Positions 48,896-57,429 of a stretch of 64,000 bases of DNA are shown here, one piece after another. Location: the NCBI RefSeq assembly GCF_014648095.1, contig NZ_BMQL01000025.1, positions 1 through 64,000 on the forward strand, read 5' to 3'. The notes under the pieces are model-generated. The model saw only the letters and a list, made by a program, of their open reading frames with translations, was not told where the DNA came from and did no database searches. The stretch comes from Deinococcus ruber. Its GTDB lineage: Bacteria; Deinococcota; Deinococci; Deinococcales; Deinococcaceae. The translations under genes and the position numbers were made by a program. How positions within the stretch are numbered: position 1 is the first letter of the stretch; every line of letters starts with the position of its first letter.

Positions 48896-50970
48896 GGGGC
48901 GACTCCTCCTTCGAGGGTGGTAAGGCCCAGCACCGCGAGCGCCGCCGCCGTGCCGTCACTGATGAACGTCACGCTGCGGAGCAGTTTGGTGGGGGAGGGG
49001 TTGACCCAGGTCAGGGTGCTGAGATTCACGTCCAGCCCGTCGGCGGTGCGGCCTCTCCAGGCCGGGGCGGGAATCATGCTGTTGGCGGTGGTGTCGCTCC
49101 AGGCCCGCAGATGGCGGCTGTACTGAAGCGGCTGAACAACCGTGCTCCCGTCGTCGTAGGTGATGACGTAGCTGCCGACCTGATCGCGGTCGGCGGGCGT
49201 GGGCCAGGGCGTCGTATGCAGAAAACTCAGCGCCCGGACGCGGCGGTTCAGCGGCACCGTCACGCGGTCTGGCAGATTCTGGACGTTGGCGCGTGTGCCG
49301 CGCAGCATCACCGCGCCGCTGACCAGAAAGCGGGTGTCGCCCAGGCGAACGTCGCCGGTGGGCAGCGCCGAAAGATCGGTGCCTGCCCCCTTGCCGATCC
49401 AGCCCTTGCCGTCCGTGTCCTTCAGCGCCCTCGTCACGAAGGGCGACAGGTCGATCAGTGCGCCCGTCTGAGCGGTGTAGGGGGCGGGCTGGTAGCCGTC
49501 GCGGTACGTGACCTCGGCGGGCACGGGCAGCGGCGTTGCCGGATTCCAGGCTGCCTGAGCGCCGCGCACATACGCCACGCCCTGAGCTGCCGCTCCGTCC
49601 CACACGCTGGGATTGCCAAAATACCCGGTCCAGCGCGTCTGGATATACCCTGCACCCGCCGCCGCCGCGCTCTGGCCCATCGCCTCGGGATTGCCGGGGT
49701 CGGCCCACGCCGCGCCCAGCAGCGGAAATCCCTGCCCCTTGAAGGCGGTGAGCGCCGGATAGCTGGCAGCGGGCAGATAGTTCCAGTACGCGACCTGGAT
49801 ATCTTTGGGCAGGCGGGCGGGCAGCGTGCCGATCAGGGCGTCGCTGAAGGCCACGTCATGCCAGATCATCGTCTGCACGCCCATGCTCTTCAGGGCGTCG
49901 TGCAGCCTCACGGTATCATCGACGTACAGCGTCTCGAAGCCCGCCGCCACGCCGTTTGGCCGGGCCGGAAAGCGGTCGCGGTTTCTCACCTCGTCGTGTC
50001 CGATGTGCAGCACCTTCGGATGAAAAACCTCGACGGCCTCGCGCAGAATCGGCAGAATCACCCGGTCGTAGGTCGCCGGGTTCAGCGTGTCGTAGGCGTA
50101 GTTCGCCTGCCCCTGCGGGTCCTGCACCAGATCGAGGTTCTTGCCGTTCTGGAACATCCAGTTCACGTGCGAGAGCGTTTCGATCAGCGGAATGACTTCC
50201 AGGCCGTGCGTGCGGGCCAGGTCGGCCACCCGCGCCGCCTCGGCCTTGGTCGCCCCCTGCGGATTGGCGTAGCCGCCCGCTCTGGCGGTGTCCCACTGCA
50301 CGTAGTCGCTCATCACCAGCACCGCGTTGTATTTCAGGCGGGCCAGCAGCGGAATCAGGGCGTCGTTCACGCCGCTGCTGCTGTCCAGATAGATCATGGC
50401 GACGCGGCGGGCCACGGCGGGCGCGTCCTGAATTCGGGCGAAGCGCAGCCCCCCCGCCGTCAGAAGCTGCGCCAGCGTCTGCGCTCCGTGATACGCGCCC
50501 GCCGCGTCTGCGCCGACGATGGTCGCGCCCGACGCGTCCACGATCAGCGCGTAACTCTCCGGTTTGTCGCTCAGCAGGCCCGCGCTCTGCGCCTTTGCCG
50601 CCAGCACCGGGTCGGCCCGCGTCCCGATCACGATTCGGCGTGTGCCGCCCGTTCCCAGGGTCAGGCCCAGCCGCGTCTGCCATTCCTGCCGCAGATCACG
50701 GGCCGCCCAGCCGAGTTCGGGGGCGTCGCCGCGAAGCTCCAGCCCCAGTCCAGCCAGCGGCAGCAGACCCGCCGGATAGCTGGCGTGCAGCGGCACTGGC
50801 GTGACGGCGGTGGGCGGCGCGTGAACCTGGGCGTCGGGAACGGGCCGGGCAGCGGCACTGGGCTGTGTCTGGGCGGGCGTCGTCTGGATTGGCTGTGTCT
50901 GGGCCAGAACAGGAAGGCCGGGCAGGGCAAGCAGCAGGGCAGCGAGAAGAATCAGGACGGGTCGGCGCAT
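48892..50970 (-). CDS. Secreted GH20 beta-N-acetylhexosaminidase
   Basis: A 692-residue glycoside hydrolase family 20 protein with a signal peptide (MRRPVLILLAALLLALPG...AQ) and a Gln/Pro/Thr-rich linker up to residue 50. A GH20b-type N-terminal domain leads to the TIM barrel; the catalytic pair D326-E327 lies in HIGHDEV, and IYLDSSSG and LIETLSHVNWM are barrel strands. About 200 C-terminal residues (from 490) are beta-rich, possibly a binding module. It should release terminal N-acetylhexosamine outside the cytoplasm for the importer in the same operon. Confidence 0.9.
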   Translation of the reverse strand: MRRPVLILLAALLLALPGLPVLAQTQPIQTTPAQTQPSAAARPVPDAQVHAPPTAVTPVPLHASYPAGLLPLAGLGLELRGDAPELGWAARDLRQEWQTRLGLTLGTGGTRRIVIGTRADPVLAAKAQSAGLLSDKPESYALIVDASGATIVGADAAGAYHGAQTLAQLLTAGGLRFARIQDAPAVARRVAMIYLDSSSGVNDALIPLLARLKYNAVLVMSDYVQWDTARAGGYANPQGATKAEAARVADLARTHGLEVIPLIETLSHVNWMFQNGKNLDLVQDPQGQANYAYDTLNPATYDRVILPILREAVEVFHPKVLHIGHDEVRNRDRFPARPNGVAAGFETLYVDDTVRLHDALKSMGVQTMIWHDVAFSDALIGTLPARLPKDIQVAYWNYLPAASYPALTAFKGQGFPLLGAAWADPGNPEAMGQSAAAAGAGYIQTRWTGYFGNPSVWDGAAAQGVAYVRGAQAAWNPATPLPVPAEVTYRDGYQPAPYTAQTGALIDLSPFVTRALKDTDGKGWIGKGAGTDLSALPTGDVRLGDTRFLVSGAVMLRGTRANVQNLPDRVTVPLNRRVRALSFLHTTPWPTPADRDQVGSYVITYDDGSTVVQPLQYSRHLRAWSDTTANSMIPAPAWRGRTADGLDVNLSTLTWVNPSPTKLLRSVTFISDGTAAALAVLGLTTLEGGVAP

Positions 50971-50996
50971 TCAGGCTCCAGAATACGAAACGGGGC

Positions 50997-51024
50997 GGGG
51001 CAGCGGAGGGATGTCCGCTGCTCC
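50997..51024 (-). terminator. Hairpin between substrate-binding protein and GH20 genes
   Basis: GCAGCGGA (51000-51007) and TCCGCTGC (51014-51021) form an 8-bp perfect stem with a 6-base loop, extendable by two more pairs. It lies 59 bases downstream of the substrate-binding protein stop and 30 bases before the GH20 start. No long T-run follows; it probably stabilises or partly terminates the transcript so that the binding protein is made in excess. Confidence 0.5.
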
Positions 51025-51079
51025 ACGCCCGGAAGAGAGCTGGTGTTCAGTCGGGAAAGCGGGCAGAGTGTCGCCGCGT

Positions 51080-52303
51080 TTACAGGCTGGCGTTCCAGGC
51101 TTTCACGATGTCGTCGAGCGCTTCCTTGCTGGTCTTCTGCCCGGCCATCGCGGCCTCGATGTTGTCCTTGAAGACCTTGAACAGTCGGCTGGAATCCGGC
51201 ACCACCACCGTCAGGTCGCGGGCCTTGCTGAGTTCCACACTGCTGACGAGGCGGCCCTGGTCGATGGCGTTCTGTCCACCGGTCTTGAAGAAGGCGTCGG
51301 CGCTGGAATGCACGGTGCTGGGGAAGGTCGTCTTCGTCACCTTGCTGAAGGCGAGCTGATTCAGGTCGTTGGTGATGAAGGTGGCGAGTTTCTGGCTCAG
51401 GGCCTTGTCTGCCGCGCCCTTGGGAATGCTCATGCCCATCAGCGGAGTGTGAATGACATTTCCGGCGATGTTGATGGGGTACGGAGCCACGCGGGTCACG
51501 TCGTAGACTGCCTTGTTGTCGTTGGCGACCCGCAGAATGAACTGCGGCCCGGTAATCAGCATAGCGAGTTTTCCGGCGCTGTACAGCTCGGTGGCGGCAG
51601 TAAATCCGCGCCGCATGGTGTCTTCGGGAATGTACCCCTTCTTGTACAGATCGACGTACTGCTGAAGCAGCGCCACATGCTTGTCGCTGTTAAACACCGC
51701 CTGGCTACCGTCTTTGCTCAGAATCGGCAGCCCGGCTTCCTGAAAGATGCTCAGGAAGTTGGTGCCGTTGATGTTGGGCATGAAGCCGTACAGCCCGGTC
51801 TTGTCCTTGATCTGCTTGGCGGCGGCCATGAGTGTCTGGATGGTGCGCGGCGGGTTGGCCGGATCGAGGCCCGCTTTCTTGAAGATGTCGGTGTTGTACG
51901 CCACGACCTTGGGTGCCCAGTACCACGGCACGCCGTACACCTTGTTCCCGAAGGTGAAGGTGCCGAGCGCCTTGGCGAAATAGGTCTTGCTGCCCGCGCC
52001 CAGATCCATGCTTTCCAGTGCGCCCTGCTGGTACAGTTTCACGGCCTGATCGCTCGACAGGTTCACCACGGCGGGCGGGCGTCCAGCGGCGACGGCGGCC
52101 AGCAGTTTCTGCTCGATGGCCGACTGCGGCACATCCACCCATTTCACGGTCACGCCGGGATTGGCCTTCTCGAAGGCAGTGGCTACGCGGTTCATCTCAT
52201 CGTTGAACAGCGGCGCGAGGCTGATGGTCCAGAACTCCACGACCTTCTGAGCGTGGGCGGCACTGGCAGACAGTAGAAGAGCGGTCATCACAAACTTTTT
52301 CAT
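51080..52303 (-). CDS. Carbohydrate ABC importer substrate-binding protein, CUT1
   Basis: A 407-residue extracellular solute-binding protein (SBP_bac_1 family). The signal peptide is MKKFVMTALLLSASAAHAQ; there is no lipobox cysteine, so it is free in the periplasm or bound otherwise. The mature start VVEFWTISLAPLFNDEMN, FEKANPGVTVKW and FVTGPQF-like ITGPQFIL are family traits. It is the first gene of the operon, with AGGAG ahead of the ATG and the shared control region to nagZ upstream. The likely ligand is N-acetylglucosamine or a chito/muro-oligosaccharide, from context. Confidence 0.9.
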   Translation of the reverse strand: MKKFVMTALLLSASAAHAQKVVEFWTISLAPLFNDEMNRVATAFEKANPGVTVKWVDVPQSAIEQKLLAAVAAGRPPAVVNLSSDQAVKLYQQGALESMDLGAGSKTYFAKALGTFTFGNKVYGVPWYWAPKVVAYNTDIFKKAGLDPANPPRTIQTLMAAAKQIKDKTGLYGFMPNINGTNFLSIFQEAGLPILSKDGSQAVFNSDKHVALLQQYVDLYKKGYIPEDTMRRGFTAATELYSAGKLAMLITGPQFILRVANDNKAVYDVTRVAPYPINIAGNVIHTPLMGMSIPKGAADKALSQKLATFITNDLNQLAFSKVTKTTFPSTVHSSADAFFKTGGQNAIDQGRLVSSVELSKARDLTVVVPDSSRLFKVFKDNIEAAMAGQKTSKEALDDIVKAWNASL

Positions 52304-52368
52304 GGGAACTCCTGAAATGGTGGGGTGCAGGGAATGTGGACGATGAGGGATAGCTGTAGAGATAGCAG

Positions 52369-52394
52369 ATTTCAGCGCAATTCGGGGCTGAAAT
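52369..52394. promoter_or_regulatory. Inverted repeat between the divergent hexosamine operons
   Basis: ATTTCAGC (52369-52376) and GCTGAAAT (52387-52394) are perfect 8-bp arms around a 10-base spacer, in the 187-base gap that must hold both divergent promoters. A TTGACT at 52414-52419 may be a -35 box for the NagZ gene with a weak TAGAGT at 52438-52443. The repeat is a good candidate for a shared operator. Confidence 0.45.
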
Positions 52395-52490
52395 TGGTGA
52401 GTGGGGCCAGCAGTTGACTTCCTGCGCGGCCAGCTTCTAGAGTTCGGCAGATTCCAACCGCAGGTTCAAACCAGCTTTTCCGGAGGGCGA

Positions 52491-53969
52491 ATGCCAATTC
52501 ACGCAGGTCAACTTCTGATGGTCGATCTTCCCGGCCCGGTGCTCGACGCCGACAGCGCCCAATATCTGAAAGAGCATCATATCGGCGCGGTGTGCCTGTT
52601 CGGCAAGAATGTGCAGGACGAACGGCAGCTCCGGGCGCTGTGCCGCGATCTGGGGGCCGTGCTGGGCGAACACGCCCTGATTGCCATCGACCACGAGGGC
52701 GGGGCCATCGTCCGTATGAAGTTCTGGCCGGTGCCGCCCAGCGCCATGAGCCTTGGAGCCGCCGACGACGTGCAGCTGACCCGCAGCGTCCACGCCGCCA
52801 ACGCCCGGCAACTTCGTTCGGTGGGCATCAACTGGAATTTCGCGCCCGATATGGATGTCAATGTCGAGAGTGCCAACCCGGTCATCGGCGTGCGGGCCTT
52901 TGGCGAGGGTGTGGACCTGGTGACGCGCCACGCGCTCGCTGCCAGTGAAGGGCTGTCGAGTGAAGCGGTCGCTGCCTGCGTGAAGCACTTTCCCGGTCAC
53001 GGCGACACGCACCTCGACAGTCATCTGGCCCTGCCCCGCGTCGACAAGCCGCTGAGCGAGCTGGAAGCCACCGAGTTCGCGCCGTTCCGTGCCGCTGCCG
53101 CCGCCCAGGTGCCCGCCTTCATGACCGCCCACATCATCTATCCGGCGCTCGATTCACAGCACCCCGCCACGCTCAGCCGCGCCGCTCTGACCGGACTGCT
53201 GCGCAAAGAGTGGCAGTACGAGGGCGTCATCATCACCGACAGCATGGGCATGCGGGCCATCGACGACAACTATGGGCGCGGCCCAGCAGCGGTGCAGGCA
53301 CTGGCTGCCGGAGCCGATATGGTGATGGCGCTGGGTCGCCGCGAAGCCCAGCTCGCCACCCTCGAAAGCGTGTCGGAGGCGCTGGCAGACGGCACGCTGG
53401 AAGCAGAACAGATGACGCGCAGTCTGGAGCGTCTGCATCTGCTGGCACAGCGGTTTCCGGCGACCACCCACCCAGATGCCCGGCTGGACACCGACGCCGC
53501 GCTGTATTCCGAGGCCTGGACACGCGGCCTGTGTACCGTGCGCGGCGCAGTGCCCCCGCCTTCAGGCCAGCCGATCACGGTGATCGCGCCGCGTGAGGAA
53601 GCCCGCCAAAACGTGAGCGAGGCTGGGCTGCCCGCCCGCGACCTCGCTCGCCGGATGCATGCCCATTTCGAGGTCGAGTTGATCGAATACGACGACCCGG
53701 CACACCTCGACTGGCCCGCTCTGAGTGCAGACCTGAAAGCAGCAGGTCGCCTGAGCGTGCTGGCGACCACCGGGCGGCACCGTCAGCCTGCCCTGCGAGC
53801 TGCACGGCCCGACCTGCACCTGTGTCTGTACAACGCCTACAGCGTGCTGGACGTGGACGCGCCCGCGCTGGTCAGCTTTGGCGCGGCTCCGGCAGCCCTG
53901 GACGCGGTGATGGGCTGGCTGCGCGGCGAAGTGCAGGCGGGCGGCACCTTACCCTTTACCCTGGAGTGA
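52491..53969 (+). CDS. nagZ: GH3 beta-N-acetylhexosaminidase, NagZ type
   Basis: A 492-residue glycoside hydrolase family 3 enzyme. The NagZ motif KHFPGHGDTHLDSH (K165-H166 onward) supplies the loop His/Asp acid-base pair, and D250 in ITDSMGM is the nucleophile. FAPDMDVN and IDHEGGAIVR are further family marks. After the TIM barrel (to about 335) there is an extra C-terminal domain of about 150 residues, present in two-domain members. No signal peptide is seen, so it works in the cytoplasm on imported muropeptide or chitin fragments. The ATG at 52491 follows GGAGG by six bases. Confidence 0.92.
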   Translation: MPIHAGQLLMVDLPGPVLDADSAQYLKEHHIGAVCLFGKNVQDERQLRALCRDLGAVLGEHALIAIDHEGGAIVRMKFWPVPPSAMSLGAADDVQLTRSVHAANARQLRSVGINWNFAPDMDVNVESANPVIGVRAFGEGVDLVTRHALAASEGLSSEAVAACVKHFPGHGDTHLDSHLALPRVDKPLSELEATEFAPFRAAAAAQVPAFMTAHIIYPALDSQHPATLSRAALTGLLRKEWQYEGVIITDSMGMRAIDDNYGRGPAAVQALAAGADMVMALGRREAQLATLESVSEALADGTLEAEQMTRSLERLHLLAQRFPATTHPDARLDTDAALYSEAWTRGLCTVRGAVPPPSGQPITVIAPREEARQNVSEAGLPARDLARRMHAHFEVELIEYDDPAHLDWPALSADLKAAGRLSVLATTGRHRQPALRAARPDLHLCLYNAYSVLDVDAPALVSFGAAPAALDAVMGWLRGEVQAGGTLPFTLE

Positions 53970-54093
53970 TAGTCTTCTGGCTCCAGTCGTTCAGGAGACG
54001 AAGATGCGCTTTCTATACACGTAAGAGCGATTACCCCCATCAACCCCTGTGATTCAATCGCAAACCGCTGGTTCTCTTCGCTATCATCGGCGT

Positions 54094-55089
54094 ATGACTT
54101 CCTCGCGGTGGCGTGGGCTGGCCTGCTGGTTCATGCTGCTGACGACGGGCTGTACGCCGGTGCTGCTCACGGCGTCGCCGTCTGTCGCCGTTCAGGGGGC
54201 ACTCACGCCCCGCCCAGAGGGCAGCCCCGACATCCTGATGATCACGTTTTCCGGACGGTGCCCTTGCTTCAACGTGCCGGGCGATAACGTCGATTACCTG
54301 ACGTCACGCGGCACCTCCGACGACCTTGCCGCCGTGTTCAGGGCGCGGGGCCTGAGCGTGCTGATCGTCGGCGCATCGGGCCACCTGACCGCGCATGTGC
54401 CGCTGGCTGTTCACAACGAGCAACTGGGGAGCGGCGTAACCGTTGCGCCGCCGCAGGACGGATTTGTCCAGATGGAAGCGCGGCTCGTGGCGGCTCAGCG
54501 AGACTGGATCGCGGGGCGCAGCAACCCGACCCGCATCGTGCTGGTGGGGCATTCGCATGGTGTGGTCTGGACGCACGCGCTGGCCCGCGCACACCCCGAT
54601 ATTCCTGTCAGCGCCCTGATCGATCTGGACGGCATCTGCGATCTCTGGGAACTCGACAACCGCCGACTGATTCAGGACTACGTGAAGCAACTCGGACGCA
54701 GTCCCTGGCCGTTCGACCTGTCCAATTCGTGCAACTCGGTGCGCGTCGGAACGCTGCGCTACGATCTCAAAGATGTGGTCTATCCCAACGTCGTGCTGAA
54801 TGTGGAAATTCAGACGCAGCCGCTGGTCGTGTTGCCCGGCGGCGGCACCGATCTGAATTTTCCCTTTGACCGTCTGGCGAACATCCGGCCCGACGGGTCA
54901 CGCTCCGGCATCCAGACGCGCCGGTTCAGCAGCGAAACCCACACCAGCGTCACCCTGCCGGGCCAGCCAGCCCTGATGGCGGTCAAGACCATGCTGAGTC
55001 CTTGGCTCGACGCGTGGCAGGCGGGATTGGAGCGGCCTGCGTGTGCCGCGCAGGATGGCGGCTGTTCCACGGCGACCACCGCGCCCTGA
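54094..55089 (+). CDS. Exported alpha/beta hydrolase-like lipoprotein
   Basis: A 331-residue protein with a hydrophobic N-terminus ending in a lipobox-like TTGC (cysteine at residue 19). IVLVGHSHGVVWTHALA (about residues 148-164) holds a GxSxG nucleophile elbow, and an aspartate in ALIDLDGICDLW could serve the triad; the His may be in SSETHTSVTLPG near 305. This fits an esterase/lipase-like enzyme of unknown substrate anchored outside the cytoplasm. Cysteines are numerous (CPCFN, CAAQDGGC) and may form disulfides. The ATG at 54094 was chosen because the signal peptide starts there; an in-frame ATG lies at 54049. Confidence 0.72.
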   Translation: MTSSRWRGLACWFMLLTTGCTPVLLTASPSVAVQGALTPRPEGSPDILMITFSGRCPCFNVPGDNVDYLTSRGTSDDLAAVFRARGLSVLIVGASGHLTAHVPLAVHNEQLGSGVTVAPPQDGFVQMEARLVAAQRDWIAGRSNPTRIVLVGHSHGVVWTHALARAHPDIPVSALIDLDGICDLWELDNRRLIQDYVKQLGRSPWPFDLSNSCNSVRVGTLRYDLKDVVYPNVVLNVEIQTQPLVVLPGGGTDLNFPFDRLANIRPDGSRSGIQTRRFSSETHTSVTLPGQPALMAVKTMLSPWLDAWQAGLERPACAAQDGGCSTATTAP

Positions 55090-55093
55090 ATGT

Positions 55094-55114
55094 GGCGTGC
55101 TGGTGCGCCTTTTT
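55094..55114 (+). terminator. Short terminator after the hydrolase-like gene
   Basis: A weak stem GGCG (55094-55097) / CGCC (55106-55109) is followed at once by five T (55110-55114). The stem is short, but position and T-run fit. Confidence 0.45.
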
Positions 55115-55305
55115 CAGCGCCACCTCATAGGAAGGCCAGGAAGGGGCCTGCGCCAAGTTCTGAGGGTTACAGCAGGGGGAAAACGAACAGAAGAAATCGA
55201 AGCTGGCGAGTGCTCACCGACCTCGATGAATCTTTTATTCGAACTAATATAGATTAGTGGGAATTACCCGTATTGTGTCAGTTTCTCTGTTCATCAGCCA
55301 GATGC

Positions 55306-55953
55306 TCAGAAGGTCGTGGTACGCGGCACCTCAAAGAAGGCGGCTGGCAGGGTGCTGCGGGCGCGGTCGAGCCTGAAATCTCCGGACAGCCAGTACGGCA
55401 GCTGCTCGCGCACATTGGTGTAGAGCTGCCCGATTCCGTCTTTCTGAGTTTCTGCCAGCACCGCGTTCCAGCCCTGGTGCAGCGTCAGATCATAGCGGGT
55501 GTTCACGCCGTTGCAGCGCCCCAGTACGGTGGCGTTGCCGCTGCTGTACAGCCAGCGCACCACGCGGGTCGGGTCTTTGGGGGCGTCGGCCTGAAGCAGT
55601 GGCCCGACGGTGCGGTTCAGCGCCTGGCTGTACAGCAGGATCGTTTCGGTCTGGTAGACCTTGATCGGCTGCGAGGGTTTGACGCCGTCGCACGCCTCGA
55701 ACGCCTTCAGATGCAGCGGCTGGTTGTCTGGGATATTCAGAAAGAACTGCCCGTTTTTGAGTGCGCCGCGCCCTGAAACCGAGGCCTGCGTGAAGCTGGC
55801 AAACAGCACATACACGCCGTCGCTGCTACCCATCAGCCGCTGCACATCCTGCGGATTGCCGAGCGTGCCCCGGATACCGATGGCGAGTGCCGAACTATAA
55901 GTAAGGGCAGCACTCGATAAACCTATGAAAACGCAAAGAGAACGAACGTTCAT
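55306..55953 (-). CDS. Exported protein of unknown function
   Basis: A 215-residue protein with a signal peptide (MNVRSLCVFIGLSSAALTYSSALA). The mature part has two cysteines (EACDGV and GRCNGV) that could pair, and alternates short strands and turns; NIPDNQPLHLKAF and YDLTLHQGWNAV resemble segments of small secreted beta proteins. No enzyme motif is visible. It stands alone, convergent with the hydrolase-like gene and divergent from the alcohol dehydrogenase. Confidence 0.68.
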   Translation of the reverse strand: MNVRSLCVFIGLSSAALTYSSALAIGIRGTLGNPQDVQRLMGSSDGVYVLFASFTQASVSGRGALKNGQFFLNIPDNQPLHLKAFEACDGVKPSQPIKVYQTETILLYSQALNRTVGPLLQADAPKDPTRVVRWLYSSGNATVLGRCNGVNTRYDLTLHQGWNAVLAETQKDGIGQLYTNVREQLPYWLSGDFRLDRARSTLPAAFFEVPRTTTF

Positions 55954-56166
55954 ACAGCAGATCAGAACACGCTGCTGTCAACTCACTGTAAGGCGTAGAT
56001 GAAGATGCTGTTTTTATCTCATTTGACGGGAAAATGAAGTCAAGAGTGTTGAATCGTCTAAAAAGCAGAAAACTATATAGATAACTCCGCTTGTCTCTGT
56101 CTCAGTCCGGCAAAGGCCGACCGGCGACCATATGGAGGCACGCCCATTCCCGAACGCGCTACACTG

Positions 56167-56182
56167 ATGTGAGCGTTCACAT
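56167..56182 (+). promoter_or_regulatory. LacI-family-like operator ahead of the alcohol dehydrogenase
   Basis: ATGTGA-GCGT-TCACAT is a 16-base near-perfect palindrome, very like LacI/GalR-type operators, 45 bases before the GTG start and just upstream of the ribosome-binding site. No LacI-type gene is present in this window. Confidence 0.6.
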
Positions 56183-56227
56183 TTCCAGCGATGTTGCTCA
56201 GGCCCGCTCCCTGCCCAGGAGGTATGT

Positions 56228-57331
56228 GTGACCATTCCAGCCGAATCTTTTCCCCCGACGACCGATTCTCAATCAACCGACGAGCAGGCCACCGCTCTGC
56301 CCACGATGGCTGCGGCGATCATGCGGGGGGCACACCACATCGAATACGGACGGATCGCCAGGCCGGTGGTGCTGCCGGGCCACGTGCTGATCAGGGTACA
56401 GGCCAACAGTGTCTGCGGCTCCGATCTGCACTACTGGCATGAGGGCCGGATCGGCTCTGCCGTCGTCGCCACCGCCTTTACCCCCGGACACGAATTCGCA
56501 GGCGTTGTCGCGGAAGGCAGCGGCGATCCCTTTGGACTGCCCGACGGCACATTGGTCGCAGTCGATCCGGCCCAGCCCTGCGGTCACTGTTATTGGTGTC
56601 ATCAGGGCAACCATCATCTGTGCCCCAACATGACGTTTGTGGGAGCGCCGCCCGTGCCCGGGGCGATGGCCGAGTTCATCGCGGTGCCGTTCTCCAGCGT
56701 TCATCCGGTACCAGCGGACTTCACGGCAACTCAGGCGGCGCTGCTGGAACCGCTGGGCGTAGCAATGCACGCGCTGGACCTCGCAAAAATGCGGCCAGGA
56801 ACGCACCTGGCGATTCTGGGTGCGGGCACCATCGGGCTGTACGTGCTCATGCTGGCGCAGATCAGCGGAGCGCTGAGCACGGCGGTGATCGAGCCGCTGG
56901 CGTATCGCCGTCAGAAAGCGCTGGAACTGGGAGCCACCCAGGTCTTTGAAGATGTGGCGAGCTATCAGGCGTCGGTGCGGGACACTCCGGCACGTGGGGC
57001 CGACGTGGTGATCGAGGCGACGACCAGCCCGCTGGGGCCGCGCCACGCCACAGAGGCAGTACGGATCGGCGGAAAGGTGGTGCTGGTGGGCATTCCCGAC
57101 GGCGATGAATTCTCGCTGACAGGCTCGCTGGTGCGCCGCAAGGGGCTGACCATCAAACTCTCGCGGCGGATGGGCGATATCTATCCACGCGCCATCGAGT
57201 TCGTGCAGAGCGGGCGCATCGATGTCAACGCCATCGTGACGCACACTCTGCCGCTGTCTCAGGTTCGGCAGGCGTTCGAGATGCTGGCCGACTATCAGGA
57301 CGACGCCATTAAGGTGGTGCTGGAACCCTGA
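56228..57331 (+). CDS. Zinc-dependent alcohol/polyol dehydrogenase (MDR family)
   Basis: A 367-residue medium-chain dehydrogenase. The catalytic zinc ligands are the Cys of VCGSDLHYW and the His-Glu of GHEFAG (about residues 64 and 87); the structural zinc has four cysteines spaced CX2CX2CX7C (CGHCYWCHQGNHHLC). The NAD(P) fold is LAILGAGTIGLYV near 195. The pattern is of sorbitol/threonine dehydrogenase type; the exact polyol is unknown. A 30-residue Ser/Thr/Glu-rich N-terminal tail is unusual. The GTG at 56228 follows AGGAGG, and a LacI-like operator lies ahead, suggesting sugar induction. Confidence 0.88.
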   Translation: MTIPAESFPPTTDSQSTDEQATALPTMAAAIMRGAHHIEYGRIARPVVLPGHVLIRVQANSVCGSDLHYWHEGRIGSAVVATAFTPGHEFAGVVAEGSGDPFGLPDGTLVAVDPAQPCGHCYWCHQGNHHLCPNMTFVGAPPVPGAMAEFIAVPFSSVHPVPADFTATQAALLEPLGVAMHALDLAKMRPGTHLAILGAGTIGLYVLMLAQISGALSTAVIEPLAYRRQKALELGATQVFEDVASYQASVRDTPARGADVVIEATTSPLGPRHATEAVRIGGKVVLVGIPDGDEFSLTGSLVRRKGLTIKLSRRMGDIYPRAIEFVQSGRIDVNAIVTHTLPLSQVRQAFEMLADYQDDAIKVVLEP

Positions 57332-57429
57332 GATTCGCTGGATTACGGGGCCTTTCCGGTAAGTTGGGAACGGCTCTTCTTTCCTCTCCGTCTTCCTGTA
57401 GGTGTAAGCATCCGGCAGACGTTTTCTTA

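Noticed and set aside
56014..56235. A 73-residue minus-strand frame over the dehydrogenase promoter
   Set aside because: It lies over the operator and leader, has no ribosome-binding site and no family pattern.
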